A DNA stretch of 64,000 bases from Lathyrus oleraceus (lineage: Eukaryota; Streptophyta; Magnoliopsida; Fabales; Fabaceae), in contig NC_066579.1 of the NCBI RefSeq assembly GCF_024323335.1, positions 1,212,501-1,276,500 of the forward strand, given 5' to 3'. How positions within the stretch are numbered: position 1 is the first letter of the stretch; the number at the start of each line of letters is the position of its first letter. A program made the translations under genes and the position numbers. A model generated the notes under the pieces. That model was given only the letters and a program-made list of their open reading frames with translations, was not told the DNA's origin and ran no database searches. This document shows positions 9,918-21,183 of the stretch, one piece after another.

Positions 9918-12410
9918 ATGCAATCATCAATTGCATTCTCTCCATGTTTAAATGGAATAATCAACCGATACCACAATTCTAAGCCCATTTCGTTGAATCA
10001 GCTCGCATTAAGACCCACTCTTCAACCAAAATCACTGTTGTTATTCCCTTCCACATCAAGATCTGACAGAATCTACGACTCTAAAGTATGTCCACTTCGT
10101 TGCGGCATTTCATCAAACGGTTTTAGTGGAGATGAACGAAGGAGTGTTCGGAAGTGGATTGAGGTTGGTAGTGAGGCAATATCCACAGCTTTTCCTTTGT
10201 GGGTAACGATTGGGTGTGTGCTGGGTTTGGTGAGACCGAGTTCATTCAACTGGGTCACTCCTAAAGTGTGTACAGTGGGACTTAGTGTAATTATGCTTGG
10301 TATGGGTATGACTTTAACTCTTGATGATCTTCGTTCTGCTTTTTGTATGCCTAAACAAGTTCTCTCTGGTTTTTTCCTTCAATATTCGGTTGGTTTTTTC
10401 CTTCAATATTCGGTTAGTATGCTACTTATCTAGTAGTATATTTGAGTTAGATAAGTAGCATACTAACCGAATATTGAAGGAAAAAATCAGAGAGAACTTG
10501 TTTAGGCATTAACATCTTAATGAAAGTAGTATATTTGAGTTAGATAAGTAGCATACTAACCGAATAAAAAATCAGTATTGATAAGTGCATTTGATTTCTT
10601 GAAATTTAAAATTTTGTTTTATTCCACACAAACCTTTTAATAATAGTAACCTTAAGTTGTGCCCTAAGGGCACAAATTAGTAAGACCCATAAATTAAATA
10701 TAATCACAAATGTCCGTGTCATCGTGTAGAAGTGAGTGTTCTATAGTAACACAAACATAACACCTCTTTTTTTCAAAGGTGTCGGTATTATTATCCCTTT
10801 TCGATGACCACAAAACAATAAAAGAAATTTATAGATTTTTTTGTCAAATAGATTCACGACTATATTTTCACTCAGAAAATGTGAATAAATAGAATGTCAT
10901 ATATTTGTGCTAGCTTAGAATCATCTACAAATATTAGTAAGCTTTTCTTCTGACTAATATGCTTTTAGTTTCTAACTTTATATTTTGTATGAAAATACTG
11001 AAGTTAACACAAGAATTTTTATTTGATCTATGAAATTTATAAACAGCACAAACTCTTGAGTTTGAGTCTGTGTTTATATTCAGTCACTTTCATTTCTGTA
11101 ATTATAACCAATGTTGTGTTATGTTGGTGCTATGTGTAAAAATCAGTACCTGCATTCCAAACCATTGCTCTTTCTGTTGATACCATAGTGAATATTTTCA
11201 GGTGATGCCAATATCAGCATTTCTTGTAAGCAAACTCTTAAATCTTCCATCACATTATGCAGCTGGTTTAATACTAGTTGGGTGCTGTCCAGGGGGTATG
11301 ACTTTTCATCTTGTGATTTATGCTTTCTGTAAGCCTTTTTCACATATTTTATTTAGTCTTTTTTATTGATATCAGGCACAGCTAGTAATATTGTAACATA
11401 TCTTGCACGGTACATAATTTGTTTCTTCTTTCAATTAAGAATTTTATTAATAGATTATGAGCAAACTGGTTTGATGATTTATTTGCTTTGCTAGCGGAAA
11501 TGTAGCACTTTCTGTGATAATGACAGCTGCTAGCACTCTATCTGCTGTGGTTTGTATCACTTAATTTGAAGTCCGATATATTTTAACTGTAAACTTTTTC
11601 TCACATTAACTGGCTGAAAACTTAACATCGCAGATCATGACTCCTTTTTTGACAGCCAAACTTGCCGGTAAATATGTTGCTGTGGATGCAACTGGTTTAT
11701 TGATGTCTACATTGCAAGTAAGCTTTTCTTCTCTAATGCCATATTTATCTCTAATTAGTTGTGATGCGTCTACGTCTTACTTTCTCTCTCTCGGCAATAG
11801 TGAATTATTTTTCTATTCTCTCTCAACAGGTTGTGCTTCTTCCTGTATTGGCCGGTGCATTTCTGGTTCAGTATTTCCAACCTTTTGTAAAATTTATCTC
11901 TCCATTGATGCCACCAATGGCTGTAGCAACCGCGGCAATGTTATCTGGAAACGCCATTGCTCAAAGTTCATCATCAGTTCTTATGTCTAGTGGACAGGTG
12001 ATTTTAGCATCTTGCCTTCTGCATGCTTCTGGATTCTTCTTCGGTTACATACTTGCAAGGATGCTTGGGCTAGATCTGTCATCTTCGCGAACAATATCCA
12101 TCGAGGTTGGCATGCAGGTAAAATTAGTGTTCATTAGTTGTGCATCATTGATTAAACATAGGCAACTTGCTACACTTTTTTTTGTGATCCTTTGTTCAAT
12201 TTGGCCTAAGTTTATGCGATTTTTTCCGACTGCTTGTTATTGTAGAACGCAGCTCTTGGTGTCGTTCTAGCCACTAAGCACTTTGGAGATCCTCTAACGA
12301 CGGTACCTTGTGCTGTTTCAAGTGTGTGTCACTCTATCTTTGGTAGCATCTTGGCAGGAATTTGGAGGTTTTCTGTGCCTTCTGAGATAAAGGACTCTGA
12401 ATATATTTAG
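9918..12410 (+). CDS. BASS1: Plastid BASS-family transporter, copy 1 (seven exons)
   Basis: Exons are 9918-10388 (or to 10412), 11202-11295, 11376-11409, 11495-11549, 11634-11717, 11830-12117 and 12246-12410. All phases join, giving 396 residues, or 404 with the longer exon 1. The first 65 residues are Ser/Arg-rich and read as a chloroplast transit peptide. The body carries BASS hallmarks: [44 protein letters not shown] joined to [39 protein letters not shown] and [17 protein letters not shown]. By family this is a multi-helix inner-envelope sodium-coupled carrier of organic anions; the substrate cannot be read from sequence. The C-terminus is four residues longer than copy 2 because of a 2-nt difference before the stop. 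A 24-bp tandem repeat at the end of exon 1 offers two donors, and the intron behind it contains a fold-back. The reading frame is intact, but splicing may be impaired. The symbol is by remembered similarity to Arabidopsis BASS1. Confidence 0.85.
10347..10575 (+). repeat. Fold-back duplication over the exon 1 splice donor of BASS copy 1
   Basis: The exon 1 end (10347-10431) is followed by an inverted copy at 10449-10509 with a loop of only 17 nt. The forward arm has a 24-bp tandem repeat encoding GFFLQYSV twice; the inverted arm has only one unit, so it preserves the ancestral form. Apart from that, one base differs (GG versus GA). A direct copy of 10432-10490 follows at 10525-10575, with 8 bp missing. 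Confidence 0.9.
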
Positions 12411-12469
12411 CTTGATGAACTCCTGCATGTAACTAGGATTGTATTTGAACAATGTCATGTGTAGTCCTC

Positions 12470-13651
12470 CAAATTAAATTTGAATTACATTCAACATCAT
12501 TCCTTAATTCACATTCAAGTTTAAAAATAGACAACACCAATTTCATCTCTCAAATTGATGAAGTCTTCAGTTTTGATTGCTTTGGTCAACACATCTCCAA
12601 GTTGTTTTTGAGTGTTGACATGAACAACCTCAAGTACTCCATTCTGAACTTGATTGCGCAGAAAATGGTACTTGGTATCAATGTGCTTGCTTGCTTCTTC
12701 AATCAACAACATGACTGGTTTGCTCACTTTGGATTTCAGTTCCCGCAACAAATTCATCAGCTAAATAGTCTGACACGCTGACACAACACCAAATATGTAT
12801 TCAACTTCACAGGTTGACAATGCAACCACTAGTTGCTTCTTGGAACACCAGGAAATGGAAGCTCCCAGATACATAAACATGTATCCTGTAGCGTTTCTTC
12901 TATCCACTTTATCATCATACCAGTCAAAGTCTGAGTAGCATATAAGCTAAGCAACATATGATACTCCAAATTCAGATGGAAACAAAATTACATGCCTCAG
13001 AATTATTTTCACATACCTCAGAATCCTGACTGAAACTTGGTAATATGACCACTTTGGTTTACTCATAAACCTACTAATCATTCCAACTGCATAACACATG
13101 TCAGGCCTGGTGCTACACATATATCTCAGATAACCAACCAACTATTTGAAGGTTGTAGCATTTACATCATCACCATCATCATTAGAATCCAACTTATGAT
13201 TTGTCTCAGTAGGTGTGACTGTTGACATACAATTCATAAGCTCAAATCTCTTCAGCAACTCAAATTCATACTTCAGTTAGTGCACAATAACTCCCTTCTA
13301 AGAATGAAAAGTCTCCATCCCTAGAAAATATACCATATTTCCAAGGTCAGTCATATCAAAAGCATTCACCAACGCCTTCTTGAACTTGTCCATCTCAGAA
13401 GTACAACTTCCTGTCAGAAGTATGTCATCTACACAAAGACACACCACAATCACATTTTCATCAGAAGTATGTTGCACATACACACCATATTCTATTTCAC
13501 ATTTCTTGAACCCCAGATCCTTGAAAAGTGAATCAATCTTCAGATTCCAAGCTCTTGGAGCTTGCTTCAGCCAATACAAGGTTTTATGCAGCTTGTACAC
13601 CATTCCTTCTTTTTTCTCTTTCACAAATCTAGGAGGTTGTAACACATAAAC
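12470..13651 (-). pseudogene. Copia fragment: RT C-terminal part and RNase H
   Basis: Minus-strand frames match the full-length element at 23.3-28.2 kb. At 13672-13298 they show the YKLHKTLYWLKQAPRAWN block, CLCVDDILLTGS (VDD active site kept) and MTDLGNMVYFLGME. At 13141-12947 is CSTRPDMCYAVGMISRFMSK, and at 12757-12521 is HIDTKYHFLRNQVQNGVLEV. The RNase H part has lost about 17 residues before HIDTKYHF and has stops elsewhere. The left end stops within a few bases of where the LTR should begin, about 60 bp after the BASS copy 1 stop codon. The remainder of this fragment resumes at 15046. Confidence 0.85.
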
Positions 13652-15045
13652 TGAAGGAGAATTGCGGTCCAAAACGCAGCGGAAATTAAAATTTTCTCCT
13701 TTAGAGATCCTTACGAATGGTCATGATCAGTGATAGAATATTTACCTCTTGTGACGATTGAAACCTTTGGTGCAGATCTCTTGTGACGATCAAAATCTTT
13801 GATGCAGATCCACGGAGCGATCACGAACGTTGAACGATGACAACGTCTCTACTCAGTCCACACGAACGGATTCCTTCAATCTCAGTGCTAGCTGGTACAA
13901 ATGAAGGCTTTGAGTGAGAGAGAGAGAGAGAGGGTGAGAAAACGAAAATAATGCAACCGCTAAAAACTGCTTCTGCACAAGGGTTCTATTTATAGAACCA
14001 CTTGTGTGGGCTTCAAGCTAAAAGCCCACTTAAGTGTATTTTGGCCCATATCTTATAATATGCCCAAAATCACTTAAGCCCATGGTACCTTACCATATTT
14101 CGTATTCTACTCAAGTACATTGTACCTTACGATGTTCTATAATTCACTTAAGGGCACCGTACCTTACGGTATTCCTTAGTTACTCTATCTCTCATCAATC
14201 CGTCCTTTGTGTGTGACCCTGTAGGTTTTCGCGGTGTTGGCAATTATATTAAATCACGTATTTAACATAATAAACAGTGAGCGGTATCTAGCAACACATC
14301 ACTGCTACCAAAGACACGAAAATGTCATGTGATCTGATAATTCCTTCTGTGATAATACTTATGTGTATAATTACCCCTTTGCCCTTATGTCTATATTGAA
14401 CACAAGGTATAGACCGTGTCACCCTTGTCCAGTTCAATATTGGGCCCATAGACATTTATCCTGTTACGCAGGATTGGCAAATTCCATCTAGAACACTCAT
14501 GTCCCTCAGCATGCTTTGTGGAGTACCCATCAACTGTCTTTATGGTTATCCAGTTACGGACAACTTTGGATCAGCAATAAAGCACTCGACTCTACATCTA
14601 GGATCCATAGTGGTTTCAGGTCGAAGAGTGGTATACACTATTATCACCATGAGAATAACTTATGACACTTTGCATAACTTTCTATATAGTATTCTCATAG
14701 CGGGTCAATCCGGTATAAATATTACTCCTAATATTCATACCTATGTTTAAGACTTGATAACTCTTTATCCATGATCCATGAGATGTGATCATCAGTCTAC
14801 AAACATAATAGTCTTAATGCTTTAATGTTATCCCACTTCACACTAAAGCTCGACTACGGATACTTTAGGAATAGTGTCCTTATGTTTAATGTGTTCTCAT
14901 GATTAAGTCACATTTAATACATTAAACGGACTATCTATTCCAGGGACTTTATTAATCAACCATAATAAAGAGAATGCCTTTTATTATTAATAAATAATTC
15001 GATACAAGTACCAAAAAGTATTGACCTCTAGGGCTTACACTAACA
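13652..15045 (-). mobile_element. Solo LTR (1394 bp) inserted in the copia fragment
   Basis: Read on the minus strand it starts TGTTAGTGTAAGCCC and ends CTCCTTCA. It is flanked by a perfect 5-bp target duplication, TAAAC at 13647-13651 and 15046-15050. Removing it joins the reverse transcriptase frame on both sides. A TATA box (TTCTATAAATAGAA on the minus strand, near 13990) and a CT-repeat leader near 13920 support the minus orientation. There is no internal domain, so it is a recombination product. The family is not identified. Confidence 0.88.
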
Positions 15046-16130
15046 TAAACTTCTTCTTGCAATAGACCATTTAGAAAATCTGACTTTACGTCTAAATCTA
15101 TCACAAGCCAATACCTATTTACAACTATAGAAATAACCAACTGTATAGTTCATGTCTGGATACAGGTGCAAACACTTCAAAGTAGTCTAAACCAGACTTT
15201 TGTAGGAATTATCTAGATATTAACCTTGCCTTATGCTTGACAACTGAACCATATGGCTTTAGCTTTATCTTGAAAACCCATCTCGCATTGCTGACTTTCT
15301 TGTTCTAAGGAAGAACAATCAATTCTCATGTCTTGTTTCTTTCAATAACCTCAAGCTCTTCCTTCACGATGTTCATCCACACTTTCTTCTTCAGAGCCTC
15401 ATTGATGCTGTCAGGTTTAGAGTGTACCATCATGGCACTCTACATGACTTCCTCTTCAGATTCAATCTCAATATCTTGCAGCAACTCAAAATCTACAAGT
15501 ATCCTTGGTATTTGTCTAACTCTCTGTGGTCTCTAGAACCCTTCAGAAGTAGGACCACCTTCAGAAGATCCACATTCATAAGTTCCACCTTCAGAGGCTG
15601 GACCACCTTCAGAAGCTCCACCTTCACAAGCAGTACTACCTTCAAAGGCTAGACCATCTTCAGAGGATGAATCACCTTTAGAGTCAGACTCACCTTCAGA
15701 GTGAAAGTCATCTTCAGAGCCAGACTCACCTTCGGAGTTAGAATCATCTTCAAATTCAGACTCTTCTTCATAGTCAAAATCACCTTCAGAAGCAAAATCT
15801 CCTTTAGAGGCAGAATCAGACTCTAGCGTTGACATTACACTAGAGTTGGATTGAGACTTGCTCTAATCCAATATTTCTGATTCTTTTACTATGACATCTT
15901 TGTTGACTTCAACTTTGTTGGTAACTGGACAATAAAGCTTATAAGTACATGTACTGTGGTAAACTATAACCAACATGACCTTGATTTTGTCATCCAATTT
16001 CCTTCTAGTAGCATCTAGTATATGTTTGTAAAATACTAAACCAAACACCTTGAAATGGATGACACTTTGCTTTCTTCCAGTCCACTTCCCAATAGGAACT
16101 ATTCCTTTAACTTCTTTGTTGGACATCTGC
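15046..16130 (-). pseudogene. Copia fragment: integrase C-terminus, acidic linker and RT N-terminus
   Basis: This is the upstream half of the fragment split by the solo LTR. At 16126-15863 the frame shows IVPIGKWTGRKQSVIHFKVF and [15 protein letters not shown], equivalent to the integrase end of the full-length element. At 15835-15533 there is an expanded Ser/Asp/Glu/Gly-rich linker. At 15140-15060 is VIDLDVKSDFLNGLLQEEVY, the RT start. The similarity ends abruptly at about 16130 inside integrase, so gag, protease and the integrase core are absent. Confidence 0.82.
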
Positions 16131-16489
16131 TGATAAGATGATATGTGGATTAAGTTGTTAATGCTTTAGGACACAAGTCCAATGTTTGATGATAAAAATA
16201 TAATTTTTATTATTATGTTGAGTTTATAATGAATTCCTCACGAGGAGGAAATTTTTGATTTTGAGATGTTTGGTTCAGAGATGAACCATTATTGTGGCCT
16301 TGTAGTGGCGATGTTCATGCTGAGTTTTAGGTTTCAAAGAGAAACCGGTGACGAGTATTGGAGATGGATGTTGAGTATTATTTCATGTCACGTCGCCAAT
16401 ACAAGGCCACAATAATGTAATGATCGTCTAAACTCGAAATTATATAAATTGGTATAGATAGGTTACAACAACATAATTTGTGTTTGACC
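16131..16489. other. Spacer without gene
   Basis: Non-coding sequence between the copia fragment and the Gln-rich pseudogene. Its only notable structure is the inverted repeat at 16287-16417. Confidence 0.5.
16287..16417. repeat. Inverted repeat with arms of about 33 nt
   Basis: Arm 16287-16319 begins CATTATTGTGGCCTTGTA. Arm 16384-16417 ends with the reverse complement, TACAAGGCCACAATAATG. The arms agree except for a few positions, and the loop is about 64 nt. It could be a miniature transposon or a chance local fold-back. Confidence 0.6.
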
Positions 16490-16701
16490 CGAGGTATTTG
16501 ATCAACCCACGCCTACGATTTTCGTCATCATACACCCAACAACCAACCCCGCAATATTACCAAACCCAACAACAATGTCAACCCACTCAAACCCAACAAC
16601 CAACCCCACAACATTACCATACCACATACACTTAATAACCAACCGGACATGATTACAAAACCAGATACACCCAAACCTGCGACCAATTCATGCTACACGC
16701 A
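16490..16701 (+). pseudogene. Gln/Pro/Tyr-rich tail of a repeat-borne gene, left part
   Basis: One plus frame reads YTQQPTPQYYQTQQQ and similar repeats, then two adjacent stops at about 16631-16636, then DYKTRYTQTCDQFML. The composition and the right-hand part (17493-17996) suggest the C-terminal tail of a protein of the PMD or MULE-associated class common in legume repeats. That assignment is recall only. The sequence is interrupted by an LTR-like insertion. Confidence 0.4.
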
Positions 16702-17492
16702 TGTTAGCTCCCAATTTCGACGCCCATATAAATTAAGAGAATAAAGTTTCCTATGAAGACTTTTCGACAAAACTATGCGTTCGAAGTTCTAGTCGAAGAT
16801 GCCTTGGTGTGAGGGTAAAGGTGTTGTGTGGACTTAGAAATATTTTTAGTAGTTTAAGGTGTTTTCGACAGAAACGTCACCAATTGTAGTTCGACGAGGG
16901 ATTCAAATTCAAATAAAGGAGGGAACTTTTGTTCTTATCTAAAACTGTTGAGAATACACGTCGAGCATAGTGGATGGTTACATATATGCAAAGCGCCACT
17001 TGTCTCGATTTGGTGGAAAGACCGTTGGAGACGGTTACTTCGACTAGTATAAATAAAAGGTCTTAGTGTTAGGATCTGGGTGTGTGTGCTCAAGTGTGAA
17101 CAAAGTCTGTCAATTTTACCAAAGTATCCGTGTGCAGAGAAAGAGTAAATTGAGAAATATATGTTTGATGTTACACCATTGTCTTTTACTTGAAGTAATT
17201 TAATCAATTCTTTATTTTCGGAATTTTACTTTTATCCAGAAATTTATCTTTACTGCCATTTACTTTTGATTTATAGCATTACTCTTGCCCTTTTTCATTT
17301 TTTTTCTTCTATTTTTTAAATCCTTTAGCGAATTACTGTTGGTATGAACACCGTCAAAGTGTTTATGTTCATTAGAATTCACATTCAAAAATAGTTAGCA
17401 TATGTGCTAGGATCAATTTGATCGATCATGTGAGTAACCAAATATAGTAATTTGGAAGGTCGGCGGTTGTTTATCATTTTTCACGGTAAACA
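16702..17492 (+). mobile_element. Probable solo LTR (about 791 bp)
   Basis: Begins TGTTAGCTCCC and ends GGTAAACA, the TG..CA form, with a TATA box (GTATAAATAAAAGG) near 17049. It separates two halves of one Gln-rich frame. The expected 5-bp target duplication is imperfect (ACGCA before, ACACC after, three of five matching), so the exact right end may be off by a few bases. Confidence 0.6.
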
Positions 17493-17996
17493 ACACCCAA
17501 ACACAAAACCAAAAGCATGACCCATACCACCAACAACCGTATGCCGCCACCACATCTTACCATAGCACCGATGAGGCATATGGTACCACCATATCCTACC
17601 ATAACATCCAACAAATGTACACCCAAACATCACACCGTCAAAGCACCCAACCAACACATGCCTTTCAAACACCACAACAACCATTGCTTCACTTCCAAAA
17701 TAAATAAGTGTCCCAATTCAACCAACCCGTTAGCCCCCTATACATAACCCAACAAACACGACCCAACTACGACAAAATGGACACCGAACTCGATTACGAC
17801 AACACAAACTACTAGGGAGATATGATGGACAATTTGTTAGATAACACTAATATCCCAGGAACCTCGCACCGAACACCTCAGGCTCAAGTGAATACTAGGA
17901 GACCCCAAACACTTCAAAAAAATCGTGGGAGGCCTCGACGGTAAGCGAATGCGCCAGACTATGGAATCGATAGGCGTTACGATCGAACGAGTCATT
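17493..17996 (+). pseudogene. Gln/Pro/Tyr-rich tail of a repeat-borne gene, right part
   Basis: The plus frame from about 17515 reads HDPYHQQPYAATTSYH, continues with YTQTSHRQSTQPTHAFQTPQ, then stop-broken DNLLDNTNIPGTSHRTPQ and VNTRRPQTLQKNRGRPRR. Stops at about 17704, 17812 and 17940 mark it as a pseudogene. The AT-hook-like RGRPRR end fits the C-terminus of a transposon-associated protein. It continues the frame left of the LTR. Confidence 0.45.
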
Positions 17997-18880
17997 AATA
18001 TTTTTTCAAATCATTGTGTAATTTTATTTTAATTTTTGTTATTAAATAAAAAAATTAAATTATAAAAAAATTATAATTTATTTTTTTCTATTTAATATTT
18101 ATTATTATTATTTTGTTATTAATTTAATTAAAAAAATAATCAAATACACATAGGTGACAAGGTTCTGACACCTACTCTTAAGTTTCAAAAGCAAGTACTC
18201 GTATCATTGACATGACACTAGTGCATGCATTAGAGGCATGAAGTATTAGTTAAAATTAGATTACATGCATTAATAATATTTATACATATTCTTTATAATG
18301 AATTTTTATTTATTCAAAACATAATTATTTTGATAAATAATTTAAAATGTTAATTGTTTGAATATTTTATTTAAAAAATTCAATTATTTGAAAAAAATTC
18401 ACAAAAAATATACAAATTTCTCTTTTGTCTGTCTCTGACTCTCTCTTTTTTATTTGGTAAAACTCACTCATTTTTAAAAATAGAAAAATCAGTGTTAATT
18501 TTTACTATAGTTTTTTCTTCTTCTTATTTTTTCCGTCTTATATAAGTATTTTATTTAAGCTCGGCATAATTCTAAAAATATTCTTATTTATTATAATCGA
18601 TGGAGTTGTTAAAAAAATAAAAGTTATTAAATAAGAGTATGAAAATGGAAAAAATAAATAAATATTATATTAATATTCTAAAAGAATATTTATTTTAAAA
18701 ACATAAAAAAAAATTACAAAACACTTTTTATTAGACCAAAGAATATCAATTTTTTTTCTCTTCCTTCTGGTAACCAAATAAACCTCTCTCCATTTAAGTA
18801 CTAGCATACAAATTCCAGAATGACATGCACAGTTTTTACACTGGAGTGGTCAAACCTCAAAACAACAAACAACAACAACA
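17997..18880. other. AT-rich spacer and upstream region of BASS copy 2
   Basis: A/T-rich sequence without a gene. The last 60 bp are a leader rich in CAA repeats that ends at the start codon. Two upstream ATGs (18820, 18825) would open out-of-frame ORFs overlapping the BASS start if the transcript begins before them. Confidence 0.5.
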
Positions 18881-21183
18881 ATGCAAACATCAATCGCATT
18901 CTCTCCATTTCCAAACGCACTCATCAAATTCAGAACACAACCTTCCAAACCAAACCCTATTTCTCACCGAACCAAACCATCTTTTCCCATTACACTATGC
19001 AATTTTCAACCTCAATCACCCTCAACCCCCTCCACATTGAAATCCCCCTTAACCCGCGTCTCCAACGCGGGTCCTCTTCGTTGCGGCATTTCGTCGAACA
19101 GCGAGAACGCAAATGTGGGTGAGAGGAGTTTAAGGCAGTGGGTCGAGCTTACTGGTGAGGTGATATCGACGGCGTTTCCTTTGTGGGTTACCATTGGGTG
19201 TGTATTGGGTTTGGTGAGACCGAGTTCATTCACTTGGGTTACTCCTAAATTGAGCATTGTGGGTCTTAGTGTAATTATGCTTGGTATGGGTATGACTTTA
19301 ACTCTTGATGATCTTCGCTCTGCTCTTTCTATGCCTAAAGAAGTCTTCTCTGGTTTTTTCCTTCAATATTCGGTTAGTATCTCTGTATGTAATTTTTGAC
19401 ATAGGTTTGGAGGATTAATGTAGTTTAACTATATGGTTAATTAAGTTTAGTAGATGATTAATGGATATAACAAGGTGTCCAACTCATTAATAGTCAACTA
19501 AACACAATTAACCAAAATTTTCGAACATCATTAACCACGATTTTCAGGTATATATTTGAAGACAAATTGTGGTCATTGGAAATCATGTATATTCAGAACA
19601 ATAGCAAATCATGATTATTTGAGCACATTTTGGATAGTTAATGATTATCATGTATATTGTGATTCAAAACAGCATATTAGTTCACATGTTTTATATCGTT
19701 CCAAATTGTTTATCTTGATGAGAACTTCTTTCTGACAATTTTCAGGTGATGCCATTATCTGCGTTTTTTATAAGCAAACTCTTAAATCTTCCCTCACATT
19801 ATGCAGCTGGTTTAATATTAGTTGGGTGCTGTCCAGGAGGTATGCGTTTTAGTCTGCCCTTAACCTCGGTTTTACGTAGTCTTTGTTGGTTGCATCACAT
19901 TGTGTAGATGGAGAATTATGCTTTCTGTCTACCTGTAACCTATTCTATGCAGTCTTTGTTTGGTTGGGACACATTTGGTATTATGGAGATGGTGCTTTAT
20001 GATTTATGTCTATCCTTAACCTAATTTTTGTAGTCTTTGTTTGGTTGCAGGCACAGCTAGTAATATTGTTACATATCTTGCACGGTACATGAATGTTATT
20101 CTAGTGAATGTTTTATTATAGATTTGATGAGCATGGTAATCTTGATGATCTATTTGTTTTGCCAGTGGAAATGTGGCGCTTTCCGTTGTAATGACAGCTG
20201 CAAGCACTCTATCAGCCGTGGTTAGTATATTAAGATAATCATCTTAGTTCTGTATTTTTTTGCTATATCAGCTCTTCAAAACACAGCATCAGGAAAAGAG
20301 TAAAAAAGAATCTTGGGGGAGGGGTTTGTGTGTTGAACTGAATTTTTATATTAGCGATTGAGTAGTACTTTTTTTGGTAAACAACTTTTCAATTTGATTT
20401 GTTGACGTCTAAATATTGCAGATCATGACTCCTTTTCTGACAGCCAAACTAGCTGGTAAATATGTAGCTGTGGATGCAGCTGGCTTATTAATGTCGACAT
20501 TGCAGGTTAACACTCATTCTCAAATAGTATCTCTGTTTTTAATTTGTTGCGACGCTTCTTTGACAATGTTTCCCCTTCTCTCACAAAAAAAATCTGTCTC
20601 TACATTCTCTCTTAACAGGTCGTGCTTTTTCCTGTATTAGCTGGTGCGCTTCTGAATCAGTATTTCCAACCTCTTGTTAAACTTGTATCTCCATTGATGC
20701 CACCCTTGGCCGTTGCAACTGTGGCAATTTTATGTGGAAATGCAATTTCACAGAGTTCTTCTGCAATCCTTATGTCTGGAAGACAGGTAATCTTAGCCGT
20801 CTGCCTTCTTCATGCTTCTGGTTTTTTCTTCGGGTACGTTCTTGCAAGGATTCTCGGGCTAGATATGCCATCATCGCGAACCATATCCATTGAAGTTGGC
20901 ATGCAGGTAAATTTAATATTCTGTGATTACAAATTTTAAGCATAGGCAGATTGCTAGTTAATACACCTTTACATGGTCCTTTGTTCAATTCCGCAAAATC
21001 TGACCTGTTTCTTTAAAATCGATATTCTAGAACTCGGTTCTCGGTGTAGTGCTGGCTGCCAAGCACTTTGGAGACCCCCTAACAACGGTACCTTGTGCTG
21101 TTTCAAGTGTGTGTCACTCAATCTTTGGTAGCATCTTGGCAGGAATGTGGAGACGTTCTGTGCCTCCTGAGATAAAGGACTGA
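18881..21183 (+). CDS. BASS1: Plastid BASS-family transporter, copy 2 (seven exons)
   Basis: Exons are 18881-19372, 19746-19839, 20049-20082, 20166-20220, 20422-20505, 20619-20906 and 21031-21183, with consistent phases and GT..AG borders. They give 399 residues. The start is supported by copy 1, which opens with the same pattern (MQTSIAFSP versus MQSSIAFSP). A Ser/Pro/Thr-rich transit peptide of roughly 75 residues precedes the carrier domain: [110 protein letters not shown]. By family it is an inner-envelope sodium-dependent carrier of organic acids. The mature domain is nearly the same as copy 1, but the transit peptide has diverged strongly. Intron 1 is 373 bp, less than half that of copy 1, and has no fold-back. 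This is likely the fully functional copy. Confidence 0.9.

Noticed and set aside
17481..17684. Minus-strand ORF rich in Val, Gly and Cys
   Set aside because: It is antisense to the Gln/Pro/Tyr-rich frame and reflects its biased composition.
18820..19122. A 100-codon ORF overlapping exon 1 of BASS copy 2 in another frame
   Set aside because: It is out of frame with a well-supported exon, is absent from copy 1 and has low-complexity composition. At most it is an upstream ORF if the transcript starts early.
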